Positions 25,122 through 34,519 of a stretch of DNA of 64,000 nucleotides are shown piece by piece. A model generated the notes under the pieces. That model was not told where the DNA came from, ran no database searches, and saw only the letters and a program-made list of their open reading frames with translations. This stretch comes from GCA-2401735 sp051252095 (lineage in GTDB: Bacteria > Pseudomonadota > Gammaproteobacteria > Burkholderiales > Methylophilaceae): positions 111,907 to 175,906 of the forward strand of contig JBPOFK010000002.1 of assembly GCA_051252095.1 (NCBI GenBank), given 5' to 3'. Each line of letters opens with the position of its first letter. Within the stretch, counting starts at the first letter, position 1. The position numbers and the translations under genes are program-made.

Positions 25122-25847
25122 TCAGTTAAGCATTAAACTTTCTAAAAAACTAATGACGGGGTTATTTACTTCATCCCAATCTTTAAAGCTTTCATACAAA
25201 ACTGGATATTCCGCATAAATCCGTCTATCTACAAATGTATGTACTCTACAAACCGTTGCATCAGGAATGTTTTTATAACTCTTATTTTTATCTCCATGGC
25301 TACAGCTAACAAGATGTTCAACTGGCTTCGCCTTATAGAATAAAACCTCTTGCACATTACATTTTTTGCTCTTACAGTCGTAGACTTCCCAACCATTAAG
25401 ATTACTCTCAACTTTTTCTAAGCTGTACACGGCAGTTCTGGTGCTTTTAAATCGAGCCAATACTGTCTCACTTACATTTTCCCAATAAGGCAAAAGCTTT
25501 ATTTTTATTTTTTGTTGCTTTCGTGCCTTCCATACCGGAAGTACGCTTTCTGGTGCATCGTCAATATATATATTCGCAGAGATAAAATCATTTTGTGTTG
25601 GATAATCCCCTGTATTAGGTGAGTATTTTTGAGGAATACGCCATAAAAGTGCATGACATTTAACTTTATTACCAGTGAAAAAAGTTTCAAACGATTTAGA
25701 CTTGCTATTCTCGGCAGGATGAGAAATACACTGTGTCATGTAGACATTCTGGTCTTCAATATTATTATTGCTGCAAGCGCTTAGGATTGCCAAAATTACT
25801 GTCAAAATTAATGGAACTAAAGAAAGTTTGCAGTTATTGAACTTCAT
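25122..25847 (-). CDS. Putative lipoprotein of unknown function
   Basis: 241 residues. A lipoprotein signal (SLVPLILTVILAILSAC) makes Cys25 the likely lipidation site. The mature part is polar, Lys/Asn-rich and has several paired Cys residues (YMTQC, KVKCH, YDCKSKKC, VSCSHG, TVCRVH), suggesting disulfides in the periplasm. No known family is recognised. The base composition is more AT-rich than its neighbours, and it sits between the inverted-repeat element and nadD, where betaproteobacteria usually have rsfS. It may be an acquired gene. It has no obvious operon partner. Confidence 0.65.
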   Translation of the reverse strand: MKFNNCKLSLVPLILTVILAILSACSNNNIEDQNVYMTQCISHPAENSKSKSFETFFTGNKVKCHALLWRIPQKYSPNTGDYPTQNDFISANIYIDDAPESVLPVWKARKQQKIKIKLLPYWENVSETVLARFKSTRTAVYSLEKVESNLNGWEVYDCKSKKCNVQEVLFYKAKPVEHLVSCSHGDKNKSYKNIPDATVCRVHTFVDRRIYAEYPVLYESFKDWDEVNNPVISFLESLMLN

Positions 25848-25951
25848 ATTAAAATTCTCTGCTGAGCCATTCGATTTTCATTTCTTTTCTTGTTAATAGT
25901 AAAGGCACTCTCTATTACTGAAAGTGTACACTTTAAAGCAATTGTGTTGTC

Positions 25952-26596
25952 TTAAAGATAAAGCTGCTCTTGCTGAATATATTCGATCACTTCATTTGGC
26001 AATAAATACTTCATTGATTGCCCATGCTTTAAATTCTCTCTAATCTGCGATGAACTAATATCGTGCGCTGAAATCGCTTGCATATTGAGGAGGCCTGCAT
26101 TTGTTTTGCTTAATTCACTCACATCTTCTATGTAATGGTCGCGCAATAACGTCTGTAGTTCCTCTGGCAACGTTTCTTGTGGTTTCCCTTGGTTAGGCCT
26201 CTGCACCAAAATAATGTGCGCATAATCCAGAAGATCTTGCCAGCGGTGCCATGTGTTCAGTTTAACAAAGGCATCACTGCCCATCATCAGGCATATTGCA
26301 GTATCGTTGCCTAGCGTCTCGCGTAAACTGATGAGTGTATCAATCGTGTAAGAAGCGCCATCGCGTTTTAATTCTAGCTCGTCTATTGAGAATTTAGGGT
26401 TATCGGCAATAGCAAGTTTGACCATAGTAGCGCGGTGCTCTGCGGATACGGTGACACTGTCTTTATGCGGCGGGTTGGCAGATGGAATGAATTTAACTTT
26501 ATCCATCCCTAAGCCATCCGCTAACTCTTGTGCCATGCGCAAATGCCCATAATGGATGGGGTTAAATGTACCGCCAAGAATACCGACTAAGCGCAT
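25952..26596 (-). CDS. nadD: Nicotinate-nucleotide adenylyltransferase
   Basis: 214 residues. The nucleotidyltransferase motif GGTFNPIHYGHLRMA is at the start, PSANPPHK and the GSDAFVKLNTWHRW segment follow, and the C-terminal ISSSxIR-type motif reads DISSSQIRENL. It makes deamido-NAD from NaMN in NAD synthesis. It starts 12 bases after the proA stop, at the end of the leuS-lptE-holA-proA-nadD unit. The usual downstream rsfS-rlmH pair is absent here. Confidence 0.95.
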   Translation of the reverse strand: MRLVGILGGTFNPIHYGHLRMAQELADGLGMDKVKFIPSANPPHKDSVTVSAEHRATMVKLAIADNPKFSIDELELKRDGASYTIDTLISLRETLGNDTAICLMMGSDAFVKLNTWHRWQDLLDYAHIILVQRPNQGKPQETLPEELQTLLRDHYIEDVSELSKTNAGLLNMQAISAHDISSSQIRENLKHGQSMKYLLPNEVIEYIQQEQLYL

Positions 26597-26608
26597 AGTG
26601 ATGTGCGC

Positions 26609-27868
26609 CTAGCTACGGATATGACCATCACCTAAGACAACATATTTAAGTGATGTTAGACCCTCTAAGCCCACAGGGCCACGCGCATGCAGTTTATCGG
26701 TTGAAATACCAATTTCTGCACCAAGCCCATATTCAAAGCCATCGGCAAAGCGAGTTGAGGCATTGACCATCACGCTACTAGAGTCGACTTCACGTAAGAA
26801 GCGACGTGCTTTGGTATAGTTCTCGGTCACAATGCTTTCGGTGTGTTGTGATGAGTGTTGGTTAATATGGGCAATCGCCTCATCCAAACCATCGACCACT
26901 TTGCAAGAGATAATGGCATCTAAATATTCAGTGTAATAGTCTTCATTTGTTGCAGGCTTGGCTGCTTTAACCAATGCGCAAGTTTCTGCACAGCCGCGAA
27001 TCTTAATGCCTTTGCTAATGAGCATGTCGGCAATTTTTGGTAAAACGGCTTTTGCAATGGCACGGTCAATCAATAACGATTCTGCTGTGTTACAAGTGCC
27101 CAGACGTTGCGTCTTACTGTTTTCTACAATGCTTAGTGCTTTGGCAATATCTGCCTCACTATCCACATACACATGGCAGTTGCCATCTAAGTGTTTAATC
27201 ACGGCAATACGGGCATCGTTTGAAATGCGTTCAATTAAACCTTTGCCACCACGTGGTACGATGACATCGACATAGTCTTTCATTGTGATGAGTTCGCCCA
27301 CAGCAGCCCGATCAGTCGTTTCCACCACTTGTACCACTTCTTTTGGTAAGCCTGCTTTTTCTAAACCTTCATGCACGAGTTTAGCCAAAGCTTGATTACA
27401 ATGAATGGCTTCTGAGCCACCGCGTAAAATAGCTGCATTACCTGATTTGATACATAAGCCTGCTGCATCAGCCGTTACATTGGGACGTGCTTCGTAAATG
27501 ATGCCAATGACCCCTAAAGGTACGCGCATTTGACCCACTTGTATGCCACTAGGCATGTATTTAAAGTTATTCATTTGCCCAATTGGGTCTGCCAAACTAG
27601 CGATTTGCAATAAACCTTCTGCCATACTATCAACGGTTTTAGCAGTCAGCGTTAGACGGTCAACCAATGCACTTTCTAGGCCATTTTCTTTCGCTGCAGC
27701 CAAGTCCTTAGCATTAGCAGCTAATAAGGCATCTTTTTCTCTTAAAATGGCGTTGGCTATATTGGTCAGCGCCATATTCTTCACATTGGTATCTGCATTA
27801 GCAATGTGTCGTGAAGCTTGTCTTGCGCTTTTGCCAAGCGCATCCATATATTCTTTTATATTTTGCAT
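26609..27868 (-). CDS. proA: Gamma-glutamyl phosphate reductase
   Basis: 419 residues. It belongs to the aldehyde dehydrogenase superfamily with VPLGVIGIIYEARPNVT, ILRGGSEAIHCN, VPRGGKGLIERI and the catalytic Cys in RLGTCNTAESLL. The ending FADGFEYGLGAEIGIST with KLHARGPVGLEGLTS is diagnostic of ProA. It makes glutamate-5-semialdehyde in proline synthesis. It is placed between holA and nadD in the same transcription unit; no proB is in the window. Confidence 0.96.
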   Translation of the reverse strand: MQNIKEYMDALGKSARQASRHIANADTNVKNMALTNIANAILREKDALLAANAKDLAAAKENGLESALVDRLTLTAKTVDSMAEGLLQIASLADPIGQMNNFKYMPSGIQVGQMRVPLGVIGIIYEARPNVTADAAGLCIKSGNAAILRGGSEAIHCNQALAKLVHEGLEKAGLPKEVVQVVETTDRAAVGELITMKDYVDVIVPRGGKGLIERISNDARIAVIKHLDGNCHVYVDSEADIAKALSIVENSKTQRLGTCNTAESLLIDRAIAKAVLPKIADMLISKGIKIRGCAETCALVKAAKPATNEDYYTEYLDAIISCKVVDGLDEAIAHINQHSSQHTESIVTENYTKARRFLREVDSSSVMVNASTRFADGFEYGLGAEIGISTDKLHARGPVGLEGLTSLKYVVLGDGHIRS

Positions 27869-27900
27869 AGTGTTTTCTTAATCGTTTTTGCTTGCTCTCA

Positions 27901-28917
27901 TTAACGTCTGCTGCGAATTTTTGCCAGACCAAAACAAAGTCTAGACAATTCTAACCATGCATCGCCTTGCATCACGCCTTTTGCGATTCTATCAATATCG
28001 CATAGTTTTTGTAAGGCTGCTTCAAGATGGCGCAGGCTTAAGCGAGACAATGCAAGCTTTGTTAGTTGCTGGCGTTCTCCAAAAATACGAGCGCTGGTCA
28101 TGGCTTGGTTGATATTATCACCATTCGCTTGCGCACGCTTAATGCGGACCAATGGGCGCAACACCCAAATCAGTGGATTCATGACAGATACGGGTTGTTC
28201 GCCTTCGTCTTGTAGACCTTGTAAAATGCGTGACGTTCTTTCTGCGTCTCCTGCTAAAACTGCTTCACCTAGTTTAAAGGCATCATAACGAGAGACATTT
28301 AATACAGCGGTATTCATTTCTTCTGCACTGATTTCTCCCTCAGGATAGAGCAGCCCTAGTTTTTGGATTTCTTGATGTGCTGCAAGCAAATTGCCTTCTA
28401 CTTGATGCGCCATAAATGCTAGCGAAGCATGGTCTGTAGTTTGATTTTGCAAAGCAAGCCGCTTGGCTATCCATTGGGGCAGTTGGGTTGGTGCAACATC
28501 ATTGAGCTCAATCACGGTTGCAGCATTTTGTAGTTTTGAATACCAAACACTTTTTTTTGCTTCCCATGTCAAACTGGGCAGAATAACGATGGTGGTCGTG
28601 TCAGGAATTGGATTGTCTGCAAGTGCTGCTAATGCTTTGCCGCCATCTACACCAGGTTTGCCATTTGGGATGGCGATTTCCAAAATACGTTTAGAAGCAA
28701 AGAGTGATAAAGCTTGACCAAATTGTTCTATCGTTTTCCAATTAAAGCTTCGCTCGACCACAAAGCTAACTCTTTCTTCTGCGCCATCTTGCCGCGCAGC
28801 CTTGCGTATACTGTCTAGTGTTTCAGACTGACCTAGCGGTTCATCGCCCATTAATACATACATTGGTGATAATGCTGTTGATAAATGCTGTTTAAGTTGT
28901 GTGGCAGCTAATTGCAT
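27901..28917 (-). CDS. holA: DNA polymerase III delta subunit
   Basis: 338 residues. This is a divergent AAA+ clamp-loader subunit: YVLMGDEPLGQSETLDSIRKAAR near the start (degenerate P-loop region), then LEIAIPNGKPGVDGGKAL, LLPSLTWEAKKSVWY-type strands and the C-terminal collar with LIWVLRPLVRIKRAQ. It opens the beta clamp during replisome assembly. It lies 12 bases after lptE and before proA, the standard position after lptE. Confidence 0.94.
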   Translation of the reverse strand: MQLAATQLKQHLSTALSPMYVLMGDEPLGQSETLDSIRKAARQDGAEERVSFVVERSFNWKTIEQFGQALSLFASKRILEIAIPNGKPGVDGGKALAALADNPIPDTTTIVILPSLTWEAKKSVWYSKLQNAATVIELNDVAPTQLPQWIAKRLALQNQTTDHASLAFMAHQVEGNLLAAHQEIQKLGLLYPEGEISAEEMNTAVLNVSRYDAFKLGEAVLAGDAERTSRILQGLQDEGEQPVSVMNPLIWVLRPLVRIKRAQANGDNINQAMTSARIFGERQQLTKLALSRLSLRHLEAALQKLCDIDRIAKGVMQGDAWLELSRLCFGLAKIRSRR

Positions 28918-28929
28918 ATCAATAGCGGG

Positions 28930-29409
28930 CTATTGTTGTTTCTTTAATGCGGATAGTCTGCGCATCAACCCATTCAGCACATCGTCTTGCATGTTCTCGT
29001 TTAATTTTTGTTCTTCAGTCTGTTTCGCTAACAGTGTGGCATCGCTATAGGTGAAGTCTCTTCTGGATTCAATCGTGTAAACATCACTCCAAGTGTCCTG
29101 ACCTACTAGTTTTGTGCGGTAATGGACACGATAGTACAGTTCATACTCATTAACCGTACCTGTGCCAGCCAAAGATAAAATACGCTTTTCATTTTCTTCA
29201 CCGACTAGTTCAAGGCGTAGCTCAGCATCTTTGGGTGATTGCAGAATGGTAATATCACTCGTTTCTAATGACTGCTTTAAGTCTCTGGAAATAACCAAGG
29301 TATTCCCTTCAATGAAAATAGATTCAAAAGGAATATCACTTGGCCCTCGTAAATGAAAGCCACATGCGGAGAGTGCTGTTATGAGTAATGTCATTAAGTA
29401 AAGGCGCAT
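28930..29409 (-). CDS. lptE: LPS-assembly lipoprotein LptE
   Basis: 159 residues from the ATG at 29409, chosen over an in-frame TTG at 29433 inside leuS. The lipoprotein signal ends LITALSAC, followed by GFHLRGPSDIPFESIFIEGN, a typical LptE start. The middle (ELRLELVGEENEKRILSL, YELYYRVHYR) and the tail DVLNGLMRRLSALKK fit the family. It forms the plug of LptD in the outer membrane and delivers LPS. It is between leuS and holA, and lptD is in this window at 36864. Confidence 0.93.
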   Translation of the reverse strand: MRLYLMTLLITALSACGFHLRGPSDIPFESIFIEGNTLVISRDLKQSLETSDITILQSPKDAELRLELVGEENEKRILSLAGTGTVNEYELYYRVHYRTKLVGQDTWSDVYTIESRRDFTYSDATLLAKQTEEQKLNENMQDDVLNGLMRRLSALKKQQ

Positions 29410-29425
29410 ATTTATATTCAAGGTT

Positions 29426-32044
29426 TTATCCAATCACCACATTAACAAGTTTATTCGGCACAACAATGATTTTACGCACACTTTTACCATCAACCAAGAA
29501 TTTGGTGACACACGATTGTTGAACAACCGATTGTTCAATTTCTTGTTTGGAAGTGGTCAGTGAAACTTGTAAATCACCACGTAATTTTCCATTCACTTGA
29601 ATCATCAATTTAACTTCGTCTTGTACCATCGCTGCTTCAGATGGCTCCGGCCAAGGCGCATTTAATACATCGTCACCATAAGCCAGTTCTTTCCATAAGG
29701 ATTGTGCAATGTGTGGTGTGAGCGGAGAGAGTAGGCGTAGCAAGATGGATAATCCCTCGTATGCAACGCTTTGCCAGTAATCTTCTGCTTCTTTTTGTAT
29801 TTTTTCTAAAGCATTGAGTATTTTCATACCACTAGAGGCCACTGTATTAAATTGCTGACGTTCCAGATCGAAGCTTGCTTGCTTTAATTCCAAATGGATT
29901 TCACGCCGTGACGCAGCTAGATTGCTACTCAGTTTTGTTGGTAAGTCTAATCTAGCTTCAGAAGAAAGGGCATAAGCAAAATGCCAAACGCGCCTTAGAA
30001 AACGATGTGAGCCTTCAACACCAGTATCAGACCACTCCAAAGTTTGCTCTGGTGGTGCAGCAAACATCATGAAGAAACGAGCAGTGTCGGCACCATATTG
30101 CTCAATCAGTGACTGAGGGTCAACGCCATTACGTTTCGATTTAGACATCGTACCCATGCCTTGAAAGTCGACAGGCTTGCCATCAGATAGCAGTTTTGCC
30201 CCGATGGTTTTTCCTTGTGCATCGTGCACGAGCTCGACTTCTTCTGGAGAGAAATATTCAATTCCACCTTGTGCGGTGCGGCGTGAGAAGATATGGTTTA
30301 ACACCATGCCTTGTGTGAGCAGGTTAGCAAACGGCTCATCATAATTGACCAAGCCTAAGTCGCGCATGACTTTGCTCCAGAAACGCGAGTACAGTAAATG
30401 CAGAATTGCGTGCTCGATACCTCCAATATATTGGTCAACTGGCATCCAATGATTGGTTTGTTCATCGACCATTGCCGTGTCGCTTAATCCACTTGCATAA
30501 CGGGCGTAATACCAGCTGGAATCGACAAAAGTATCCATAGTGTCGGTTTCTCGTTTTGCCGGCTTGCCGCAACTTGGGCATGTGCAATTGATAAAGCTTT
30601 CTAATTTATTCAGTGGGTTACCAGAGCCATCAGGCACACAGTCTTCCGGTAGTTTGACTGGCAATTGATCGTCCGGAACAGGCACGTCGCCACATTCTTC
30701 ACAGTGGATAATCGGAATAGGGCAGCCCCAGTAACGCTGGCGGGATACCCCCCAATCACGTAAACGCCAGTTGGTTTGTTTTTCGCCTAAATGTTTTGAT
30801 GCTAAATCAGCTGCAATCGCATCTACAGCATCTGTATAATTTAAGCCATCATATTGGCTGGAGTTGATACAAGTGCTTTTTGCTTTGTCGCCATACCATT
30901 CTTGCCACTCCATAGTACTAAATACAGCGTCACTTGCAGAAATCACTTGCTTAATGGGTAGATTGTATTTTTTAGCAAAGCCAAAGTCGCGCTCGTCATG
31001 GGCTGGTACAGCCATCACTGCACCCTCTCCATAAGTCATGAGGACGTAGTTGCCAATCCAGACAGGTATTTTTTCACCTGTAAGCGGGTGTGTCACTGTT
31101 AGGCCAGTATCGACACCTTCTTTTTCCATCGTCGCCATATCTGCTTCAGATACTGAGCCTGTCTTACATTTTTCTATAAATGCAGAAAGCTCAGGGTTAT
31201 TTTGCGCGGCATGTGTTGCCAGTGGGTGTTCGGCTGCTACAGCGCAGAAAGTAACACCCATAATCGTGTCGGCGCGAGTGGTGAACACCCATAACTTGCC
31301 GTCGTCGATGAGCTTATTACTCTCATCTTTAATCTCATGGGTAAACGCAAAACGAACGCCGACGCTTTTCCCAATCCAGTTCGCTTGCATGGTTTTTACA
31401 CGCTCAGGCCAGCCAGTTAGTTTATCAAGGTCATCTAATAATTGTGGTGCATAACTGGTGATATTGAAGTAATAGCCTGGAATTTCTCTCTTCTCAACCA
31501 GTGCCCCAGTGCGCCAGCCGCGACCTTCAATCACTTGCTCGTTTGCAAGCACAGTTTGGTCTACAGGGTCCCAGTTAACCGTTTGCGTTTTTTTGTAGGC
31601 AATGCCTTTTTCTAACATGCGTAAAAAGAGCCATTGATTCCATTTGTAATACTCAGGCTGGCAAGTTGCTAATTCACGTGACCAATCAATGGCAAAGCCC
31701 AATGATTTGAGTTGCGTGCGCATATAGGCAATATTGTCATAAGTCCATTTTGCAGGCGCCACATTATTTTGAATCGCAGCATTTTCGGCAGGTAATCCAA
31801 ATGCGTCCCAACCCATGGGTTGTAATACATTAAAGCCTTTCATGTGGTGATAACGACTTAATACATCACCGATGGTGTAATTGCGCACATGACCCATGTG
31901 GAGCTTGCCACTTGGATAAGGAAACATCGATAGACAATAGTACTTTGGTTTTTTGCTATGAATCTCTGCCTTAAATATTTGGTTGGTATCCCAATATTTC
32001 TGCGTTGTTTTTTCGATTTCTTTAAATGGGTATTGCTGCTGCAT
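29426..32044 (-). CDS. leuS: Leucyl-tRNA synthetase
   Basis: 872 residues. Class I signatures are present: the HIGH motif as KLHMGHVRNYTIGDV and the KMSKS motif as GTMSKSKRNGVDP. The CP1 editing domain contains GVTFCAVAAEHPLA, MAVPAHDERDFGFA and the zinc-type insert CEECGD...CTCPSCG. The C-terminal domain ends NKLVNVVIG. It charges tRNA-Leu. It is the first gene of a five-gene minus-strand unit and has a 142-base upstream gap to the DUF2189 gene. Confidence 0.98.
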   Translation of the reverse strand: MQQQYPFKEIEKTTQKYWDTNQIFKAEIHSKKPKYYCLSMFPYPSGKLHMGHVRNYTIGDVLSRYHHMKGFNVLQPMGWDAFGLPAENAAIQNNVAPAKWTYDNIAYMRTQLKSLGFAIDWSRELATCQPEYYKWNQWLFLRMLEKGIAYKKTQTVNWDPVDQTVLANEQVIEGRGWRTGALVEKREIPGYYFNITSYAPQLLDDLDKLTGWPERVKTMQANWIGKSVGVRFAFTHEIKDESNKLIDDGKLWVFTTRADTIMGVTFCAVAAEHPLATHAAQNNPELSAFIEKCKTGSVSEADMATMEKEGVDTGLTVTHPLTGEKIPVWIGNYVLMTYGEGAVMAVPAHDERDFGFAKKYNLPIKQVISASDAVFSTMEWQEWYGDKAKSTCINSSQYDGLNYTDAVDAIAADLASKHLGEKQTNWRLRDWGVSRQRYWGCPIPIIHCEECGDVPVPDDQLPVKLPEDCVPDGSGNPLNKLESFINCTCPSCGKPAKRETDTMDTFVDSSWYYARYASGLSDTAMVDEQTNHWMPVDQYIGGIEHAILHLLYSRFWSKVMRDLGLVNYDEPFANLLTQGMVLNHIFSRRTAQGGIEYFSPEEVELVHDAQGKTIGAKLLSDGKPVDFQGMGTMSKSKRNGVDPQSLIEQYGADTARFFMMFAAPPEQTLEWSDTGVEGSHRFLRRVWHFAYALSSEARLDLPTKLSSNLAASRREIHLELKQASFDLERQQFNTVASSGMKILNALEKIQKEAEDYWQSVAYEGLSILLRLLSPLTPHIAQSLWKELAYGDDVLNAPWPEPSEAAMVQDEVKLMIQVNGKLRGDLQVSLTTSKQEIEQSVVQQSCVTKFLVDGKSVRKIIVVPNKLVNVVIG

Positions 32045-32186
32045 GGCGGTTTGATGACAAAAGTAAAAGCGCCATTATACTTGAACGACACCCCTTTGAC
32101 ATGGCTATCCCTGACTTCTTTGGCAGTTAAGATTGATCAGATGAAACAGTTAATAGCAGATTTTTTTGACAGCGGTTACTTGGGTT

Positions 32187-32966
32187 CTATGCTTGGACTA
32201 AGTCTTTATAAGCATGCCAGCTGGCATGACCAATAATAGGCATGGTAATAATAAGCCCAAGATAGAATGTCGCGAAACCAATAGCAACGAGTGCAACAAT
32301 CGTCAGCGCCCACAATGCCATTTGTAATGGGTTGCGGACAACGGCAACTAAACTGGCAATGGCAGCGGTAACGGCATCTGTTTTTTTGTCTGCCATCAGT
32401 GGGATGGCAACCACACTGACTGAAAATACAAAAGCAGCAAAAAAGCCGCCAACAGCAAAATAAACTAAAGCAAAGGTGGGTTGTTGAAAGTTGAGTAAGG
32501 TATGCACGATATCTAAAAAAGTAGGTAATCCACCTTGGAAAAACAACGCAAAGATAACCAGCGAGGCACGTGCCCAAATCAACAAGATGACAACCAATAC
32601 ACCAGCAAAGATACCTACATTCATCAAGTTAGTGCGCCATGCTGTTAAGGTTAGTAACAGATTGGGTTTTTCTCCAAGACCCATACGCCGACTCAGGTCA
32701 TAAAGACCCATGGCTAGGAATGGGCCTACCAATAGAAAGCCAGTAGTCAATCCAGACAAAAGCCAGCTGGCATCAAATAAAACGACATGCATTAAGAATC
32801 CTGCAGCAGCAAAAACAAACCCATAAAATAAGCTTGCTAGTTTTGCTTGGCGTAAATCCTTGAAGCCGAGTTTAAGCCAATTCATGATATGACGAAACTT
32901 GATTTCACGAATGACAGGAAAGCTGCTATCTATAATTTCGTCTGATGCTGTTTTCTTATCATTCAT
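32187..32966 (-). CDS. DUF2189 family integral membrane protein
   Basis: 259 residues. The polar N-terminus (IREIKFRHIMNWLKLGFKDLRQAKLASLFYG) leads into six or so hydrophobic helices: FVFAAAGFLMHVVLF, GFLLVGPFLAMGLYDLSRRM, IFAGVLVVILLIWARASLVIFALFF, ALVYFAVGGFFAAFVFSVSVVAIPLM and others. FLLVGPFLAMGLYDLSR is the hallmark I know from DUF2189 proteins. The function is unknown; members often lie near respiratory genes, but here the neighbours are adk and leuS. Confidence 0.8.
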   Translation of the reverse strand: MNDKKTASDEIIDSSFPVIREIKFRHIMNWLKLGFKDLRQAKLASLFYGFVFAAAGFLMHVVLFDASWLLSGLTTGFLLVGPFLAMGLYDLSRRMGLGEKPNLLLTLTAWRTNLMNVGIFAGVLVVILLIWARASLVIFALFFQGGLPTFLDIVHTLLNFQQPTFALVYFAVGGFFAAFVFSVSVVAIPLMADKKTDAVTAAIASLVAVVRNPLQMALWALTIVALVAIGFATFYLGLIITMPIIGHASWHAYKDLVQA

Positions 32967-33018
32967 GAAAGAGTCCTAGCGATGAAGACACGACAAGTTT
33001 TAATTGATGAAGCAGCTT

Positions 33019-33672
33019 TTAGGCAAGGCTGTTAAAAATTACATCTCGAATCGCGGTCATTTCACCCAATCCATTAACTTTTACATGCTTAGGCGCGCCA
33101 GTTTCACCGCTGTTTGCCCAGTTTGCATAGTAATCAACTAGCGGCTTTGTTTGGTCATGGTAGACTTCTAGGCGTTTTTTAACCGTTTCTTCTTTGTCAT
33201 CTTCACGCTGTACGAGGTCTTCTCCTGTGACATCATCTTTGCCATCAGTCTTAGGTGGATTGAATTTGATATGATAGGTGCGTCCACTTTCAGGATGGCT
33301 GCGACGACCACTCATTCGCTCTACAATCGCACTATCAGGCACATCGATTTCTACTACATAGTCAATCATCACACCAGCATCCTTCATTGCGTCTGCTTGC
33401 GGAATAGTGCGAGGAAATCCATCAAATAAGAAACCATTTTTACAATCTGCTTCCTTAATACGTTCTGAAACCAACCCTATAATCACTGCATCTGGCACTA
33501 ATCCGCCACTATCCATATAGCTTTTGGCTTCCAAGCCTAAAGTTGTGCCTGCTTTTACAGCCGCCCTTAGCATGTCACCAGTTGAGATTTGTGGAATATT
33601 AAAGTGTTCTGTAATGAATGTTGCTTGTGTGCCTTTACCAGCACCTGGTGCTCCCAATAAAATGATTCGCAT
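33019..33672 (-). CDS. adk: Adenylate kinase
   Basis: 217 residues. P-loop GAPGAGKGTQA is at residues 7-17, then ISTGDMLRAAVKAGT, the DGFPRTIPQADAM NMP-binding region and a long LID (GRRSHPESGRTYHIKFNPPK). The LID has no four-Cys zinc site. It interconverts ATP, AMP and ADP. It is 64 bases from rsmA on the same strand and may be read from the lptD-rsmA unit or its own promoter. Confidence 0.98.
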   Translation of the reverse strand: MRIILLGAPGAGKGTQATFITEHFNIPQISTGDMLRAAVKAGTTLGLEAKSYMDSGGLVPDAVIIGLVSERIKEADCKNGFLFDGFPRTIPQADAMKDAGVMIDYVVEIDVPDSAIVERMSGRRSHPESGRTYHIKFNPPKTDGKDDVTGEDLVQREDDKEETVKKRLEVYHDQTKPLVDYYANWANSGETGAPKHVKVNGLGEMTAIRDVIFNSLA

Positions 33673-33736
33673 AACTTTCTTTCTAGAAATTATTTATGTT
33701 AATTGGTGAAGATTAGCCCGAATTATAGCAGTCTAA

Positions 33737-34519
33737 TTAACTTTGTAGATAATTGGCAACAGTCACAAACTCAGCAACGCCTAAATTCTCTGCTCTTAAT
33801 TGTGGATCAATATCAAGTTTCACAAAATCATCCAAATTTAAAAATGCTTTTAAAGTATTGCGAATGGTTTTGCGACGTTGTGAAAATGCTGCTAAAACAA
33901 TTTTGGCAAATTGTGCTGTATCCTTAGCCAGGTATGGAAGTGTTGCATAAGGAACACATCGCACAAATGCTGACTCTACTTTGGGCGCTGGTTTAAATGC
34001 CTCAGGCGGCACTGTGATTAAATATTCCATTTGCAAATAATATTGCAACATAACACTTAACCTGCCATAAGCAGGCGTAGACGGTGCCGCAACCATGCGT
34101 TCTACGACTTCTTTCTGTAGCATGAAATGCATGTCTTTTATGCTCGCTAAATTGTCTAGTAAGTGAAAAAGAATAGGCGTTGAGATGTTATAGGGTAGGT
34201 TGCCTGTAATGCGAAGGTCATTGCCTAGAGTGGAAAAATCAAATTTAAGTGCATCAATGTTGTGAATAATCAATTCATTACTGGCGTATTCTGGCATTGC
34301 ATATTCAGATTTCATCCACTTAATAATGTCGCGGTCTATTTCGACGACATGTAATTCAGCAACATGCTTGAGTAAGGGTTTTGTGAGTGCACCAAGTCCT
34401 GGTCCAATTTCAATCAAGGTGTCTTCAAGGTGTGGGTCTATTGCATGTATTAAGCTAGCTATAATGGATTGGTCTATTAAAAAATTTTGGCCAAATCTTT
34501 TTTTTGCTTGGTGTTTCAT
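33737..34519 (-). CDS. rsmA: 16S rRNA (adenine(1518)-N6/adenine(1519)-N6)-dimethyltransferase
   Basis: 260 residues. It starts KKRFGQNFLID, followed by motif I IGPGLGALT and the catalytic ITGNLPYNISTPILFHLL. Later FMLQKEVVERMVA and the C-terminal FSQRRKTIRNTLK complete the KsgA pattern. It dimethylates two adenosines near the 3' end of 16S rRNA during small-subunit maturation. It overlaps the pdxA stop by 4 bases, so the two are probably translationally coupled. Confidence 0.97.
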   Translation of the reverse strand: MKHQAKKRFGQNFLIDQSIIASLIHAIDPHLEDTLIEIGPGLGALTKPLLKHVAELHVVEIDRDIIKWMKSEYAMPEYASNELIIHNIDALKFDFSTLGNDLRITGNLPYNISTPILFHLLDNLASIKDMHFMLQKEVVERMVAAPSTPAYGRLSVMLQYYLQMEYLITVPPEAFKPAPKVESAFVRCVPYATLPYLAKDTAQFAKIVLAAFSQRRKTIRNTLKAFLNLDDFVKLDIDPQLRAENLGVAEFVTVANYLQS

